From Patella vulgata (taxonomy: Eukaryota; Mollusca; Gastropoda; Patellidae): a stretch of DNA of 64,000 nt. The stretch spans positions 44,254,936 through 44,318,935 of the forward strand of contig NC_065879.2 in assembly GCF_932274485.2 (NCBI RefSeq), written 5' to 3'. Shown in pieces: positions 10,290 to 21,985 of this stretch. Under the pieces are notes generated by a model that was given only the letters and a program-made list of their open reading frames with translations, was not told the origin of the DNA and did not search any database. Made by a program: the position numbers and the translations under genes. Position 1 is the first letter of the stretch. Each line of letters begins with the position of its first letter.

Positions 10290-12384
10290 AAGCCCACATT
10301 TTCATGTGGACGTATATTGTCGTTGCCTCCGTCCACAATTGTTTGTGAAAACCCACAGGTCACAATTTTTATCCGATTTCAATGAAACTTGAAATATAGG
10401 TTCACCCTAAGATCTTGGTTCCTTTCGATATTGGCATGTTTTGGACTGTAACTTCATGGATTATGGCCCCTGATTGTACGTAAAATCACGTTTTTAGCTT
10501 GTGAACACTGTAGAGGTCACAATTTTTATCTGATTTAGTTTATACTTGAAATGTATGTTTATAACCCACAGATCTCGGTTCCTTTCGATATTAGCGCATT
10601 ACGGACCATAACTTCCTGAATTGTACGAAAAATCGCGTTTTTAGCTTGTGGACCCCATAGAGGTCACGATTCAAAAAGACGTGTGAATATATCACTGTTA
10701 CACCCTAAGAATGGTTGAGTTCGAATTTCGTAAAAATCGGACCGAAACTGCCGGACAAAAGGGCCGCCCATCGTTCGTCAATTGTGGAGGTCACAATTTT
10801 CATCTGATTTTTATGAAACTTGAAATGCATGTTTATAACCCACAGATCTCGGTTTTCGATTGTACAAAAAATCACGTTTTTAGCTTGTGGTTCCTATAGA
10901 GGTCACAATTATTATCCGATTTAAAAAAACGTTCGAATATATCACCGTTACACCGTAATTTTGTCGAAGGTTGAGTTTCATGAAATTCGGACCAAAATTG
11001 CCAGACAAAATGGCCGCCCCTCATACCCAAATAGTGTAAACATCTGGTATATCAAAGTTGTGGACCCTCTAGAGGCCACAGTTTTGATCCGATTTTGATG
11101 AAACTTGAAATGCAAGTTTATAACCCAAAGATCTTGGTTCCTTTCAATATTTGCGCATATCGAATCGTAACTTCCTGCTGAATTATGGCCTCTGGTTGTA
11201 TGAAAAATCGTGTTTTTAAACTTTTTAGCTTGTGGTCCCTCTAGAGGTCACAATTATTATTCGATTTAAAAAAAAGTTTGAATATACATGTATCACCGTT
11301 ACACCATAATGTTTGTTGACTTCGAATTTCGTGAAAATCGGGCCGAAACTGCTGGACAAAATGGCCACCACTGGTACGCAAATAGTGTAAACATCTGGTA
11401 AATCAAGGTTGTGGACCCTCTAGAGGTCACAGTTTTGATCCGATTTTGATGAAAGATGAAATACATGTTTATAACCCAAAGATCTTGGTTCCTTTCGATA
11501 CTTGCGCGTATCGGATTGTATCATGGCCCTTGAATGTACAAAAAATCGCTTTTTGGCTTGCGGACCCTCTAGAGGTCACAATTATTATTTGATTTAAAAA
11601 AACGTTTGAATATGTGACCGTTACACCATAATGTTTGTTGACTTCGAATTTCGTGAAAATCAGGTCAAAACTGCTGGACAAAATGGCCGCCCCTCGTACG
11701 CAAATAGTGTAAACATCTGGTAAATCAATGTTGTGGACTGTGGACCCTCTAGAGGTCACAATTTTGATCCGATTTTGATGAAAGTTGAAATACATGTTTA
11801 TAACCCAAAGATCTTGGCTCCTTTCGATATTCACGCGTATCGGATTGTATCTTCCTGAATTATGGCCCTTGAATGTAGAGGTCACAATTATTATTCGATA
11901 TAAAAAAACGTTCGAATATATCACCGTTACACCGTAACTTCCTGGATTATGGCTCCTGATTGTTCAAAAAATCGCATTTTTAGCATGAGGATTCTCTAGA
12001 GGTCACAATTTTTTTTTCCGGATTTTAAAAACTTTTTAATTATATCACCATTCCACCATAATGAAGGTTGAATTCGAATTTCGGGAAAATGGAAATGAAA
12101 CTGCCCGACAAATTGGCCGCACTTTGTACACAAATTGTGTAAAAGTATGCTACGAAGGTTGTGGACCCTCTGGAGGTCACTATTTTTATCCGATTTTGTT
12201 GAAACTTAAAACATATCTTTATATCCCAAAGATCTCAGTCCCTTTTGATATTTGGGCATTTCAGACCATAACTTTCTGGATTATTGCCCCTGATTGTACA
12301 AAAAATCCTGTTTGTTTTTAGCTTGTTCTCTATCCATCTCTTGCAAAATGTGGGCGTATACTGCCTGGCAGCCGCAGGTTAACA
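10290..12384 (+). repeat. Tandem-repeat (VNTR) transposon, copy C
   Basis: It begins with GCCCACATTTTCATGTGG and ends with AAAATGTGGGCGTATACTGC and GGCAGCCGC. The outer words AAAATGTGGGC and GCCCACATTTT are inverted, a short terminal inverted repeat. In between are roughly five to six composite units of about 345 bp. The half-unit of GATCCGATTTTGATGAAA type alternates with one containing ACAAAATGGCCGCCCCTCGT. Near-identical neighbouring units around 11040-11900 show recent unequal exchange. The 151-residue frame at 11469-11924 (-) is read-through of these units. Confidence 0.8.
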
Positions 12385-12702
12385 GACAATAAGACTAATA
12401 GTAAGTGCAGGGGGACTGCACCACACAAAATTTACACAAAAACAAATACACAGACAAGACATCATACTCAGGAAAACACAAACAGACAGACAATTCAAAA
12501 AAAGTGAATGGATCCGGGGGCTAGCCGTAAGCTCTATTTCCCAGTTATCCGTCCATCTATTGCAAAATATGGGTGTATCTTGCATGTCAACCGCATGTTT
12601 AGTTACAGATGTCAAAGGAAAGGAATATTTACATGTACCTTGTGTAATGGACTAATTCAAATTTAAGATTCTGAAAACAAATTCTTTTATTTCTTATTTC
12701 AG

Positions 12703-14761
12703 GTCTTTATTCGAAATGGCTGAAGGGAATTTTGAAGACTTATCTCAGTATGTTTCTGATCTTTCTGAAAAAGTTCATCAAATTATTCAAGAAGACGATG
12801 GTTCTTCAGTTAGACTAAAGGGCTTATTCAAAACAGCTGAAGGGAATTTTGAAGATTTATCTCAGGATGTTTCTGAACTTTCTGAAAAAGTCCATAAAAT
12901 TATTCAAGAAGACAATGGTCCTTCAGTTAGACTAAAAGGCTTAATGAAAAAGTTGAATAAAGATATACGTAAAAAAGTTGTAAGCTACAGTGACGATCAT
13001 GTAAGTAACCCACCGTTATTTGTCGCCTGCTGGTTAGGAAAGGTTGGTTTCGTTGAATATCTGATAGACGAGTGTTGTGCTGATATCGAACAGAAGGGGA
13101 TATATGAAGTAGAAGAGGATCAATCAAAGCATAATGTCACTCCATTATGGTGTGCAGCTGTTTCAGATAGATTGGATGTGGTCAAATCTTTAACAGAAAG
13201 AAAAGCTGATGTGAACAGTCCGTCCGATACCAAATCAACTCCAGTTAGATCTGCTTGTTACATGACGAATATAGACTGTATCAAATATTTGGTCGAACAC
13301 GGAGCTGATATACACCAGCCTAATATTAATGGTGGAACATGTCTTATAAATGCAGTGCAAAGTTCCGAGCTGTGTAAATATTTAATCGAAAAAGGAGCAG
13401 ATGTGAATGACCATGATAGTTCTGGAAATTTAGCTCTCCATTACGCTGTGCGAGAAGGTCGACTTGAAACCGTTAAACTCCTTGTTGGATATGACACAAA
13501 GCTTCTTGCAGTCAATGATTTTGGTGATGACGCTTTACAAACTGCAGCCCTCCGTGGTCATATAGATATAATGCAGTATTTGCTACCATTTTATGTCGAT
13601 TTTGAAAAAAGGATCCACGCTTTCGAATTATTGGGAGCTAATCTTATAGATGATAAACACGATATTGTAGGTGGCATCAAAATGTGGAAAAAAGCCATGC
13701 AATTAAGATTTGCTGACCCAAACAATACCGTTTTTAAGAAGGTTTGTGATAAGCCGAATCCAGCATATGGCAATGTTTTGGAAGCAAAAGATCTTCAAGA
13801 ACTAGAAACAATAGTTTATGATCCTGAGTCTATTTACATGCAATCTTTGTTAATACGGGAGCGGATTCTAGGTTCCTCACACAAAGATACAACATATGGC
13901 TTGATGTATCGTGGAGCCGTCTACGCGGATACACAGAATTATCAGAAATGTGTAGATTTGTGGAAATATGCTCTTCAGTTGAGAGGGGGGAAAGATATTC
14001 ACAGTCACGAGTGCTTATTAACGCTTCAAGCTTTAGCCAAATTATTCTGGGAAATGGATTCGGAGGTACAGGCTAATCCAAGAATTAATGGCATTCATTT
14101 TGATGACGCTGTTCAAGTATTTGCCATTTTGGTTCATTATATTAAAACAACAGAAGAACCTACAACAGGCAGTAGAAGATATCTCCACTTAAACCATGAA
14201 CAAGAGCCCCTGATATTGATGAAACTTTCATTACAGTTAATCAACCTACTTCAGAAACAAAAACCCACAGGGGATAATTTGTCCAGATTTGTCCAACTGG
14301 TTCATGAATTGATCAACATGAACTTAAGGGATTGTCACCAAAAAACACTTCTTCATTTAGCACTACACAAATCCACCTCAACAATCTGTGGGGAGCCATA
14401 TTCAGAAATGCCCACTTTAGAAACGGTCAAAGTTCTGCTTGCTTGTGGTGCTGACCCTGAAGCTTTAGATGTCGAGAAAAATACTGTTCTTATTGATTGC
14501 GTAAATTATTGCCCTATCGAGCTAGACAAAAATGGCAAAGACATTTTAAACTGTTTATTACGGAGTGGATCACATCTAGATTCCTGCAATGAACATGGTG
14601 AAAATGCTTTAGATGTATTACACAGAAAGCATTTCCCCATCTTTTCTTTAAATTTTATAAATCTTAAATGTCTAGCATCGCGGGTCATCGTAAAAAAGAA
14701 GCTAAATTTTGTGAACCAGGTACCAAACTCTCTAACAAACTTTATATTAAAACATGGATAG
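12703..14761 (+). CDS. FEM1-like ankyrin/TPR protein, CUL2 ubiquitin ligase substrate receptor
   Basis: The CDS runs 12716-14761 (681 aa), uninterrupted. FEM1 proteins bind C-terminal degrons and present targets to a CUL2 RING ligase. N-terminal ankyrin repeats span roughly residues 98-290 (PLFVACWLGKVGFVEYLI, TPLWCAAV, CIKYLVEHGADI, CKYLIEKGADVN, LALHYAVREGRLETVKLL). The family hallmark ALELLGA appears as AFELLGAN, then WKKAMQLR, LLIRERILGSSH, YRGAVYADTQN and LWKYALQL form the central TPR-like part. Two further ankyrin repeats (about 540-625) and an LKCLASR segment near the end match the C-terminal CUL2-binding region. It is longer than usual FEM1B (about 627 aa) because residues 2-40 and 41-79 are a tandem duplication. 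A pyrimidine tract and CAG lie at 12702, 13 bases before ATG, so a 5' UTR intron is likely; a GTAAGT at 12401 is a possible donor. The family is well supported; the exact orthologue (1A/1B/1C) is not, so no symbol is given. Confidence 0.93.
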
Positions 14762-14865
14762 GCTTGTGAAAGCTTTGTTTTTATTACGTTGTTTTAGTTT
14801 CAGATATTTAACAAATAGTAGTCGACATAATTAAAACATGTTTTTAAGGGCAAAAAAATGGTTTT

Positions 14866-16945
14866 TATATGCCCACATTTTCATGTGGATGTATTATGCC
14901 GTCGCCCCTGTCGGTCCGTTCGTCCACAATTTGTTTGTGGACACTCTACAGGTCACAATTTTTATCCGACTTTGACGAAACTTGAAATATAGGTCTAAAT
15001 TGTATCTCCCAAATATCTTGGTTCCTTTCAATATTGGCATGTATCAGATCATAACTTCATGGATTTTGGCCCCAGATTGTACAAAAAATCACGTGTTTAG
15101 CTTGTGGATACTCTAGAGGTCACAATTGTGGATGAAACTTGATATGCATGGTTATAACCCAAAGATTTTGGTTCCTCTTTATATTCGCGCATATTGTAAC
15201 GTCCTGAATTATGGCCTTTGATAGTACGAAAAATCATGTTTTTTTAGATTGTGGTCGCTCCAGATGTCACTGTTTTTATCCGATTTATAAAAAAACATTT
15301 GAATATATCACCATTACACCCTAATGATGGTTGAGTTCGAATTTCGTGAAAATCCAACCAAACATCGTGGTTTTTTTAGCTTGTGGTCCCTCCAGAGGTC
15401 ACAATTTTTATCCGATTTATAAAAACATTTGAATATATCACCATTACACCCTAATGATGGTTGAGTTCGAATTTCGTAAAAATCAGAACAAAACTGCCGG
15501 ACAAAATGGCCGCCCCACGTATGCAAATAGTGTAAAAATATGGTATATGCAGGTTGTGGACCCTCTAGAGGTCACAATTTTTACTTGACTTTAATGAAAC
15601 TTAAAAACACAACACAGTTTATATGGAAATACAATCACTGGTTTATAAGTATAGCACGACGTTTCGACAAGTATTCTCTTATCGTTATCAAGCACAAATG
15701 ATATTTAGTTAAACTAAAAGGTGATATTTATAGTAAAACAAAAAAGAAGCCATAGATAAATGCTGTTATAATACAAGATGATGGTTATATTGATCAAAGG
15801 ATAATTAAAACTTAAATAATAGTTAATAGATGGGGGTTAACAATAATCAGGGAGCAACAAAGACATAAATTTAATATAGACAAAATAAACACAACTGAGG
15901 CCCTATTAAGTGTTTAATAATGTATAAATTGATCAAAGGATAATTAAAACTTAAATAATAGTTAATTGATAGGGGTTAACAAAATCAGGGTTTAACAATA
16001 ATCAGGGATCAACAAAGCCATAAATTTAATATAGACAAAATAAACACAATTTGAAGCCCTATTAATAAGAAATGTATAATAATGGATGTATACAGTATAA
16101 CCCCTTAATTTGGTAATTACAAAATGTGAGCTATATAACAGATATTATACTTGAAATACATGTTTATAACCCAAAGATCTTGGTTCCTTTTGATATTCAC
16201 GCGCACATCGGATTGTCACGTCCTGAATTATGACCCTTGATTGTACGAAAAAAATCATGTTTTTTAGCTTGTAGTCCCTCTATAAAAAAACGTTTGAATA
16301 TATCACCATTACACCCTAATGATGGTTGAGTTCGAATTTCATGAAAATCGGACCAAAACTTCCGGACAAAATGGTCGCCCCTCGTACGTAAATGGTGTAA
16401 AAATATGGTATATCAATGTTGTGGACCCTCTAGAGGCCACAATTTGATCTGATTTTGATGAAACTAGAAATGTGTGTTTATAATCCAAAGATCTTGGCTC
16501 CTTTCGATACGCATATCAGACTTTAATTTCCTGAATTATGGCCCATTAATTGTACCAAAAATAATCGTGTTTTTAGCTTGTGGATTCTCTAGAGGTCACA
16601 ATTTTTACCTGACTTTAAAAACTGTGGAACTATATCACCATTCCACCATAATGAAGGTTGAATTCAAAACTAAACTGCCTGACAAAATGGCCGCTCTTGT
16701 ACGCAAATTGTGTAAAAGTATGTAATACGAAGGTTGTGAACCCTCTAGAGATCACAATTGATGAAACCTAAAATATATCTTTATATCTCAAAGATTCGGT
16801 CCCTTTCGATATTTGAGCAGTTCAGACCACACCTTTCTGGATTATGGCCCCTGATTGTACGAAAAAACGCCTTTGTTTTTTGCTTGTTTTCTGTCCATCT
16901 CTTGCAAAATGTGGGCGTATCTTGGCTTGCAACTGCTGCAATCTG
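14866..16945 (+). repeat. Tandem-repeat (VNTR) transposon, copy D
   Basis: It opens with ATGCCCACATTTTCATGTGG about 105 bp after the FEM1 stop codon and closes with GCAAAATGTGGGCGTATCTT near 16904-16923. It lies in the same direction as copy C, so the FEM1 gene is bracketed by direct repeats. The centre is broken by a Penelope-like fragment (15606-16145). Confidence 0.8.
15606..16145 (-). mobile_element. Penelope-like retroelement fragment
   Basis: On the minus strand, near the left end, it reads GATAAGAGAATACTTGTCGA, AACGTCGTGC and ATAAACCAGTGATTG, wording I associate with the ends of Penelope-like elements. Two direct repeats of about 135 bp (near 15794-15928 and 15929-16070) share GATCAAAGGATAATTAAAAC. 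No reverse transcriptase or GIY-YIG endonuclease remains. It splits a VNTR unit, with a similar ACTTRAAA word at both junctions. Confidence 0.6.
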
Positions 16946-16949
16946 AAAC

Positions 16950-17639
16950 ATTGTTGCGTTATATTTCCATTACATTTCACAAGACTTGGGGGGTTTTTTT
17001 GATATGATTCATTGTTTTTGATTTCCTTTTATAGACAATATATCTTTTGTTTTTTGAATGATCATTCAAAGAAAATGTTAAGGGTAAGATTTTATCGGAC
17101 TAACTAATATTTTTTAGAATGGTAACTTATGGCCTGTAAGTGGAATAAACTAGCTAAAGAGATGACATCTCCAGGCAGGAGATTTTAAAGTCATTTACTT
17201 TTCTTTTTGATATTGTTTTTGTTATTGATTGTATTAATTTTAATATCAAATTTGATAACTTTCACTCTGTTATATTCACAAATGTCCATAACAAAACGAG
17301 GTTGTCTCCCTTTAACCTGTGAAATAAGGTTACCTGAAAGACCAATCTTACACCTGCCATATCTTGGGCTTTTATTAAATTAAAATTATTATTTAACCTA
17401 TCAATACAAGCAATACCTGCATTTACTGAACATTTTATATTTGGACACTTTTAAAAGATATGCTATCTTGTATGCCAAAAGGTGAATCGTCGAGTATTAA
17501 ACTGGCTTTTAAACAAGTCGTCCCGTTCCATTCTGGCTTTGGCTTTGAAAATTAGATGAAAAAGAACAAAACTTCAACTCTGACCACCATAGAGGACAGT
17601 TCCTTTAAGACAGCCTCCGATCAGAGACAATTCCTAATG
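16950..17639. other. Anonymous AT-rich spacer
   Basis: I see no supported gene. The motif AGGTTGTCTCCCTTTA near 17302 is a word common in dispersed repeats of this kind of genome. Confidence 0.4.
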
Positions 17640-17835
17640 TAACTACCACAGAGGTTGCTCTTCTGCGCGTTGGTTTTGAATCCCCGGTTGTACGTGACAA
17701 GGAGTAGGGTGGGTTTTCTCTGGGTCCTCTGGTTTCCTCCCACTGCTAAAGACCCCTACGCGCAAGCGAATTATTAAAATAAATTAAACCATATGTGTCG
17801 AGTGGACGTTAAACCCCATTTCTCTCTCTCTTCTG
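17640..17835 (+). mobile_element. SINE family 2 copy
   Basis: The B-box region (GGTTTTGAATCCCCGG) near 17671 is followed by CCTCCCACTGCTAAAGACCC, then GTGTCGAGTGGACGTTAAAC and a CT-rich tail at 17819-17832. The very 5' part of the head is missing or decayed. Confidence 0.75.
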
Positions 17836-18766
17836 CGCGTCCTCCTTCTCACTTCTATCAGACAGAATCGAATGTTTTAGCCAGAGATTTTTGTTGCCAT
17901 AATTTCTTCAAAGATACAGCATCGATACATAATAATATTGAATAAATTGGTTATGTTATTTAAATTGTTATGTACATATATTATTAAAGTGTTTTGTGTC
18001 CATTTAGTTTTTTGTTTTATAAGTTCTGACCAGCTAGTGTTGGACTAGGGGTCTGGTGTCGCTTCTTCCAAGCAAGATTTGATTTAAACACAGAGCCATA
18101 CCCTGCCGTCAATAAAAAGCTTGAAGAATATTGATCATTTCTGTCACATTCAGACCCTCTGTTGTGAAGCTATTTGGAGAAAAAAAAAGACGCTTTCTGG
18201 GATTTTGGAGATAATTGAGATATGTAATTCTGTCTGTTTGCCCTAATTTAAACGAAATGTATAACATTTTAATAACAGTAAACTTTTAGTAATACACTGA
18301 AGATGCTCTCTTGCAGAAGATATAATAAACAAAGAGCCATATTATCGCGGGGGAGGGGAGCTAAAAACCGTAATTTCTGTAACGCAACCGCCTAATCTGC
18401 ATATTTCAGATTATTTAATAGACTGATTGAATTATAATTGTTTTCACTGGATTCTTAACTCCCATAACCATAGGGCACTGATATTTGAAGTTGTTGAGTA
18501 AAGCCTGCTTTTCAGATAAGTCATACTTATTCCAAATGTTTTTTTTAAGATTGGACTAAGTGTGTGTTTTCAAGTCATGGCTGAGGTGTCTAATTTGCAT
18601 ATTCTATATTATGCAATATAACGGTGCTGTTCTCCTAGTGCTTTTCGGCACCATTGACCCTGTAATTATGGGCATAGGTACTAGTGTCAAGAGCTAGGTC
18701 AAAGAGTTTAAAATTTAGATGGAAAATAAGTCTTTCACTAATGGCGGCTGTTTATTTGCATATTGG
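17836..18766. other. Anonymous spacer
   Basis: No gene is visible. The word AATTTGCATATT and similar phrases recur (about 18593, 18753), suggesting remnants of an old repeat that I cannot delimit. Confidence 0.4.
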
Positions 18767-18951
18767 GTCCTGTGTACATATTGGCGTGCACGTAAAAGAT
18801 CCCTTGGCAGTTGGAATTAGACATAAGAGTGGGCCATAGCACCGCTGCCCGGGCAAAATTTCCCTCGTAGCACACTGTGTGATGTATGTCCGTCTTCATT
18901 AGCCCAGTTTAGGAAAAGGATGTTAAACCCCATTTCATTTCATTTCATTTT
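18767..18951 (+). mobile_element. SINE family 1, 5'-truncated copy
   Basis: It starts in mid-body (GGTCCTGTGTACATATTGGC), with GCACGTAAAAGATCCCTTGG and GTTAAACCCCATTTCATTTC at the tail. The tRNA-like head is absent, as expected for 5' truncation during target-primed insertion. Confidence 0.8.
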
Positions 18952-18983
18952 CTTTATTTGCATATTGTGCATCATGTAATTCA

Positions 18984-19338
18984 ACATACATTATGCAAGA
19001 GATAAATCTTCCTTCTGCAGGTTTTTCTTTTGGCCTGAAATGTTTTCTAAATCGTGAATTAGACATTAATTAACTTATCCAGACCATAATCAACTCTCTA
19101 TGGCATTGGATTTCTCCGATATTAAATAGTTTATAACAGTTCGGCCATATTTTGATAAATGGAGGAGCGAGACTTGGCTTCGAACAAGCAGTAAGGTGGT
19201 TGAAATTATTGCACACGTCTTCGCTCGCAATAGAGTGATTTGAATGAAATTTTCAAATTATTCATTTTACATTATCTATTTTCGAACAATTATAGCAAGA
19301 ATGGCTAGCTCTTTATCTAAATCTTACATAATGTATCT
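18984..19338 (+). mobile_element. MITE family c, TTAA type, copy 1
   Basis: The left end contains CATTATGCAAGAGATAAATC and the right end CTTACATAATGTATCT before TTAA at 19339-19342; the left TTAA is mutated to TTCA. Inner landmarks (TTCATTTTACATTATCTATT, GCTAGCTCTTTATCTAAATC) are shared with copies at 39001-39267 and 44839-45232. Confidence 0.75.
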
Positions 19339-19342
19339 TTAA

Positions 19343-20496
19343 GTGATTATATTCTAAATGTGTTTATTTGCTTCCCTGGCCACGAAAATATGGGTTTAGA
19401 TACAATTTCTACCAAATTTGAACATTTGATCATTTGATAGCCAAGTTATAGCATTAAGTCAATTTTTGAAACATGCAATTATGCTAATTAGCATATTACG
19501 CAATTTGATCCCTTTCCACAAAAATTTTTGGGAACATTTTTAGTTTGATGAGCAGGAAACCTTACTGAAATGCATACCTCCAAAAGAAATTCTGTTGCAA
19601 TCAGAAAGGTTGCGGGGCATGTATCTTGTATCTTTTTACTTTTAATATGTAATATGGACATTGAGGGAAGGGGCGGGGTTCTCGTATAAATATTATCCTT
19701 GATATTTAACCTACCAGTGGCCTTTACTCTTATTCAAATTGATTCTAGGGACTATTTTTATATCTACTGCTAATGGCCGAACCTCGGTTTTTCCGACTTC
19801 GAAATGGCAAGATCTTATAAATTCCAGAATCACCCTACCCCGGCAAACACCTCCAAAATGACTGACATGTAAATTATGTAAGACTGAATATTGCCCACTC
19901 TTGACTTAAATCAATACATTTTCATCTGATGTTCAGTAAAAAGAAAGACGTGTTCTATTCTAACATCATACATGTAGCACAGAGGGGCAGGACTATGGTT
20001 TTCAGCGGAGGGGGTGACGAAATTTCATATCTCCATATTAAAATTCGCGAGCGCCGAATTTGTGATAATGATGTCTATGGCTATCCTGACTGTTGCAACT
20101 TTGCTTTTGTCCACTCCTATTCAAATTCCAATTAGGCTACAAACATATCGTTTATGTTACTTTACCCATTTTTACATGTACCATTTTAATCCGCGTTCTT
20201 TTATTGAAGTCCAGATAATTAAATGTTGAATTATGTTTAGTGGAAATCGGCTTGTTTACACCTACTTTATATATTTTCTTTGTTAAACATGACGATGACG
20301 TCAACGGGGCCATCTTGGAATTATAACGTATCAAAAATCTGCCAATCTATACACAACTGTCCAAGAAATTACTCAAACTAGCATGCAAAGTTGCGTGTCG
20401 ATTGTACTGGAATTGGCGGAGCATCGTTACCAATAAGAACATGATGAGTAGTAGTGCTTAGGACCCAGTTCCTAGTCCAAATACGTATTAAATCCA
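19343..20496. other. Anonymous spacer
   Basis: No supported gene. Short frames at 19929-20135 and 20014-20229 overlap each other in different frames, lack splice context and have no recognisable motif. CTAATTAGCATATTACGCAA near 19485 looks like repeat-derived sequence. Confidence 0.4.
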
Positions 20497-20728
20497 ATGA
20501 TTGGTAGGCTACCAACCTTGGTCGTAAAAACCATAATGTCTGTCATTGAGTGGCGTGGTTTCTATTCCCTACTTGCTTGCAAGGAGTAAGGTCGCCTGTC
20601 ACTTCTTGGGTTTTCTCCGGATCCTCCCACTGCTAAAGACCCCTACGCAATGAGTGAAATAAAAAAATTGAAGCATATTATGTTGGTCCCAAAATGACAG
20701 GGCATAGTTTGTGTTGAGTGGACGTTAA

Positions 20729-20763
<35 letters not shown>
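20497..20763 (+). mobile_element. SINE family 2 copy with long (CT)n tail
   Basis: CCTCCCACTGCTAAAGACCC near 20624 and GTGTTGAGTGGACGTTAAC near 20711 are the family marks, followed by a pure CT run at about 20732-20763. The head is partly degraded. Confidence 0.75.
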
Positions 20764-20766
<3 letters not shown>

Positions 20767-20934
20767 ACATACACACACCAATTTAGAGAAAATAACACCT
20801 ATGTAGATGAAATAGTTTAAAAATCTATAATAATTTGTACACATTTGTAAAATAAACAGTGACAATTAAAAATATGACACAAACTAAAGTTATATGTACA
20901 ATTGTAAAAATTGTTAAAAAAAAAATTCAAGATA

Positions 20935-20939
20935 TATAT

Positions 20940-20980
<41 letters not shown>
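20935..20980. repeat. (TA)n microsatellite in the dioxygenase 3' region
   Basis: An almost pure TA run, with one ACATG interruption near 20941, lies only a few bases beyond the stop codon of the minus-strand gene. It would fall at the start of its 3' UTR and is probably length-polymorphic. Confidence 0.85.
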
Positions 20981-20984
<4 letters not shown>

Positions 20985-20985
20985 G

Positions 20986-21985
20986 TTATTTACAAAGTGC
21001 AGCAAGGATACGGCGTGGTGGAGTAAATGGTCTTCGCGCATGTAAAACCTGTCTGTTGTCCACCATAAAAACATCGCCTTTTTCCCATGTGATGTCCACT
21101 GCAAGTTTATCCAAAGTTGCGCTTAGATCTTCCATTATCTTCCTGGGCATTTGCGACCCGTCTCCAAATGTAATGGCAGTTTCTGGATCATTCCTGCTAT
21201 CCTTCCATCCCGTGTAAGCAGCTATTACTGAATTGAACCAAGTTTTCTTACCAGTGCGACCATCGACTCGAATTGCTGGTAGTACGGCGGTAACGGTCTT
21301 CATACAGCCATTCGGTAACCACTCGAACGAAGTGCCCTGATTGCGGCATTTCTCCTCGGCTTCTTTCTTATCCGTGGTCCCGAAAGTTGACTTCCAACCT
21401 CGGCCTATTGGAGAAGAGGGATCATCCACCTCCGGAAGTACTCTGGTGTATAAAACACCTTTATCTTCCAGTTCTTGAACAAAATCGGGATGCTTCTCCT
21501 TCATGGCTCCATAAATTTCGTTGGAAATAACCAATGGCGTCTGTCCACCTTGGCTTGGTTCCTTGTCACAGTAGAAGAATAACACTTTAGGAAAGGTAGG
21601 AACCTGTGCCATTTCATGATGGAAGGGAATTGGTTGATCGGGCGGAGACTCGTTAGCGGTGAAAACGTTACCGACCACTACCGACCTGGGCGCCGCACCT
21701 CCGACATAGGGCAAAGGCTCCATACCAAATGCCTTAACAAATAGATCGAATTCAGTTGGGTTTGTTATCGGGAAGTTTCTGAATAAAATAGCGCCGTTCT
21801 TTAACAGGAGTTGATCGAATATCTGGGAATGCAAAGTTATCCATTCTACCATAGTTTGGTTGTTTTCCAACTGGTTTTTCGATCTTGGGGACAGTATCAA
21901 CGGAAAGGATGTCCCATTAAAACTCTTCTGTTCGATGCTGGTCACCTCCCTGATAGGAAAATTATCAGGTACAGATGGCATTGAT
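20986..21985 (-). CDS. TauD/TfdA-family Fe(II)/2-oxoglutarate-dependent dioxygenase
   Basis: The CDS runs 20986-21981 (331 aa). The protein resembles the clavaminate-synthase-like branch of TauD/TfdA enzymes, which couple 2-oxoglutarate decarboxylation to substrate oxidation. The iron ligands can be read: HHE at residues 121-123 (an HxE form of the HxD motif) and a distal His at about 314 in QVLHARRPFTPPRR, whose arginines fit the 2-oxoglutarate anchor. GGQTPL (about 145-150), WFNSV (about 248-252) and WEKGDVFMVDNR (about 299-310) are further family landmarks. The length is normal and there is no signal peptide, so it is probably cytosolic. Minus-strand sequence ends in TTATAATTTTAG four bases before ATG, a good splice acceptor, so the coding region sits in one exon after a 5' UTR intron. 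The substrate cannot be told from sequence. The clavaminate name reflects fold only, not antibiotic synthesis. Confidence 0.9.

Noticed and set aside
11469-11924. 151-residue open frame (-)
   Set aside because: It lies wholly inside 345-bp tandem units and repeats with them; other frames are equally open. It is read-through, not a gene.
20817-21104. 95-residue frame (-) with repeated IY residues
   Set aside because: It is another frame of the dioxygenase end continuing through the (TA)n run.
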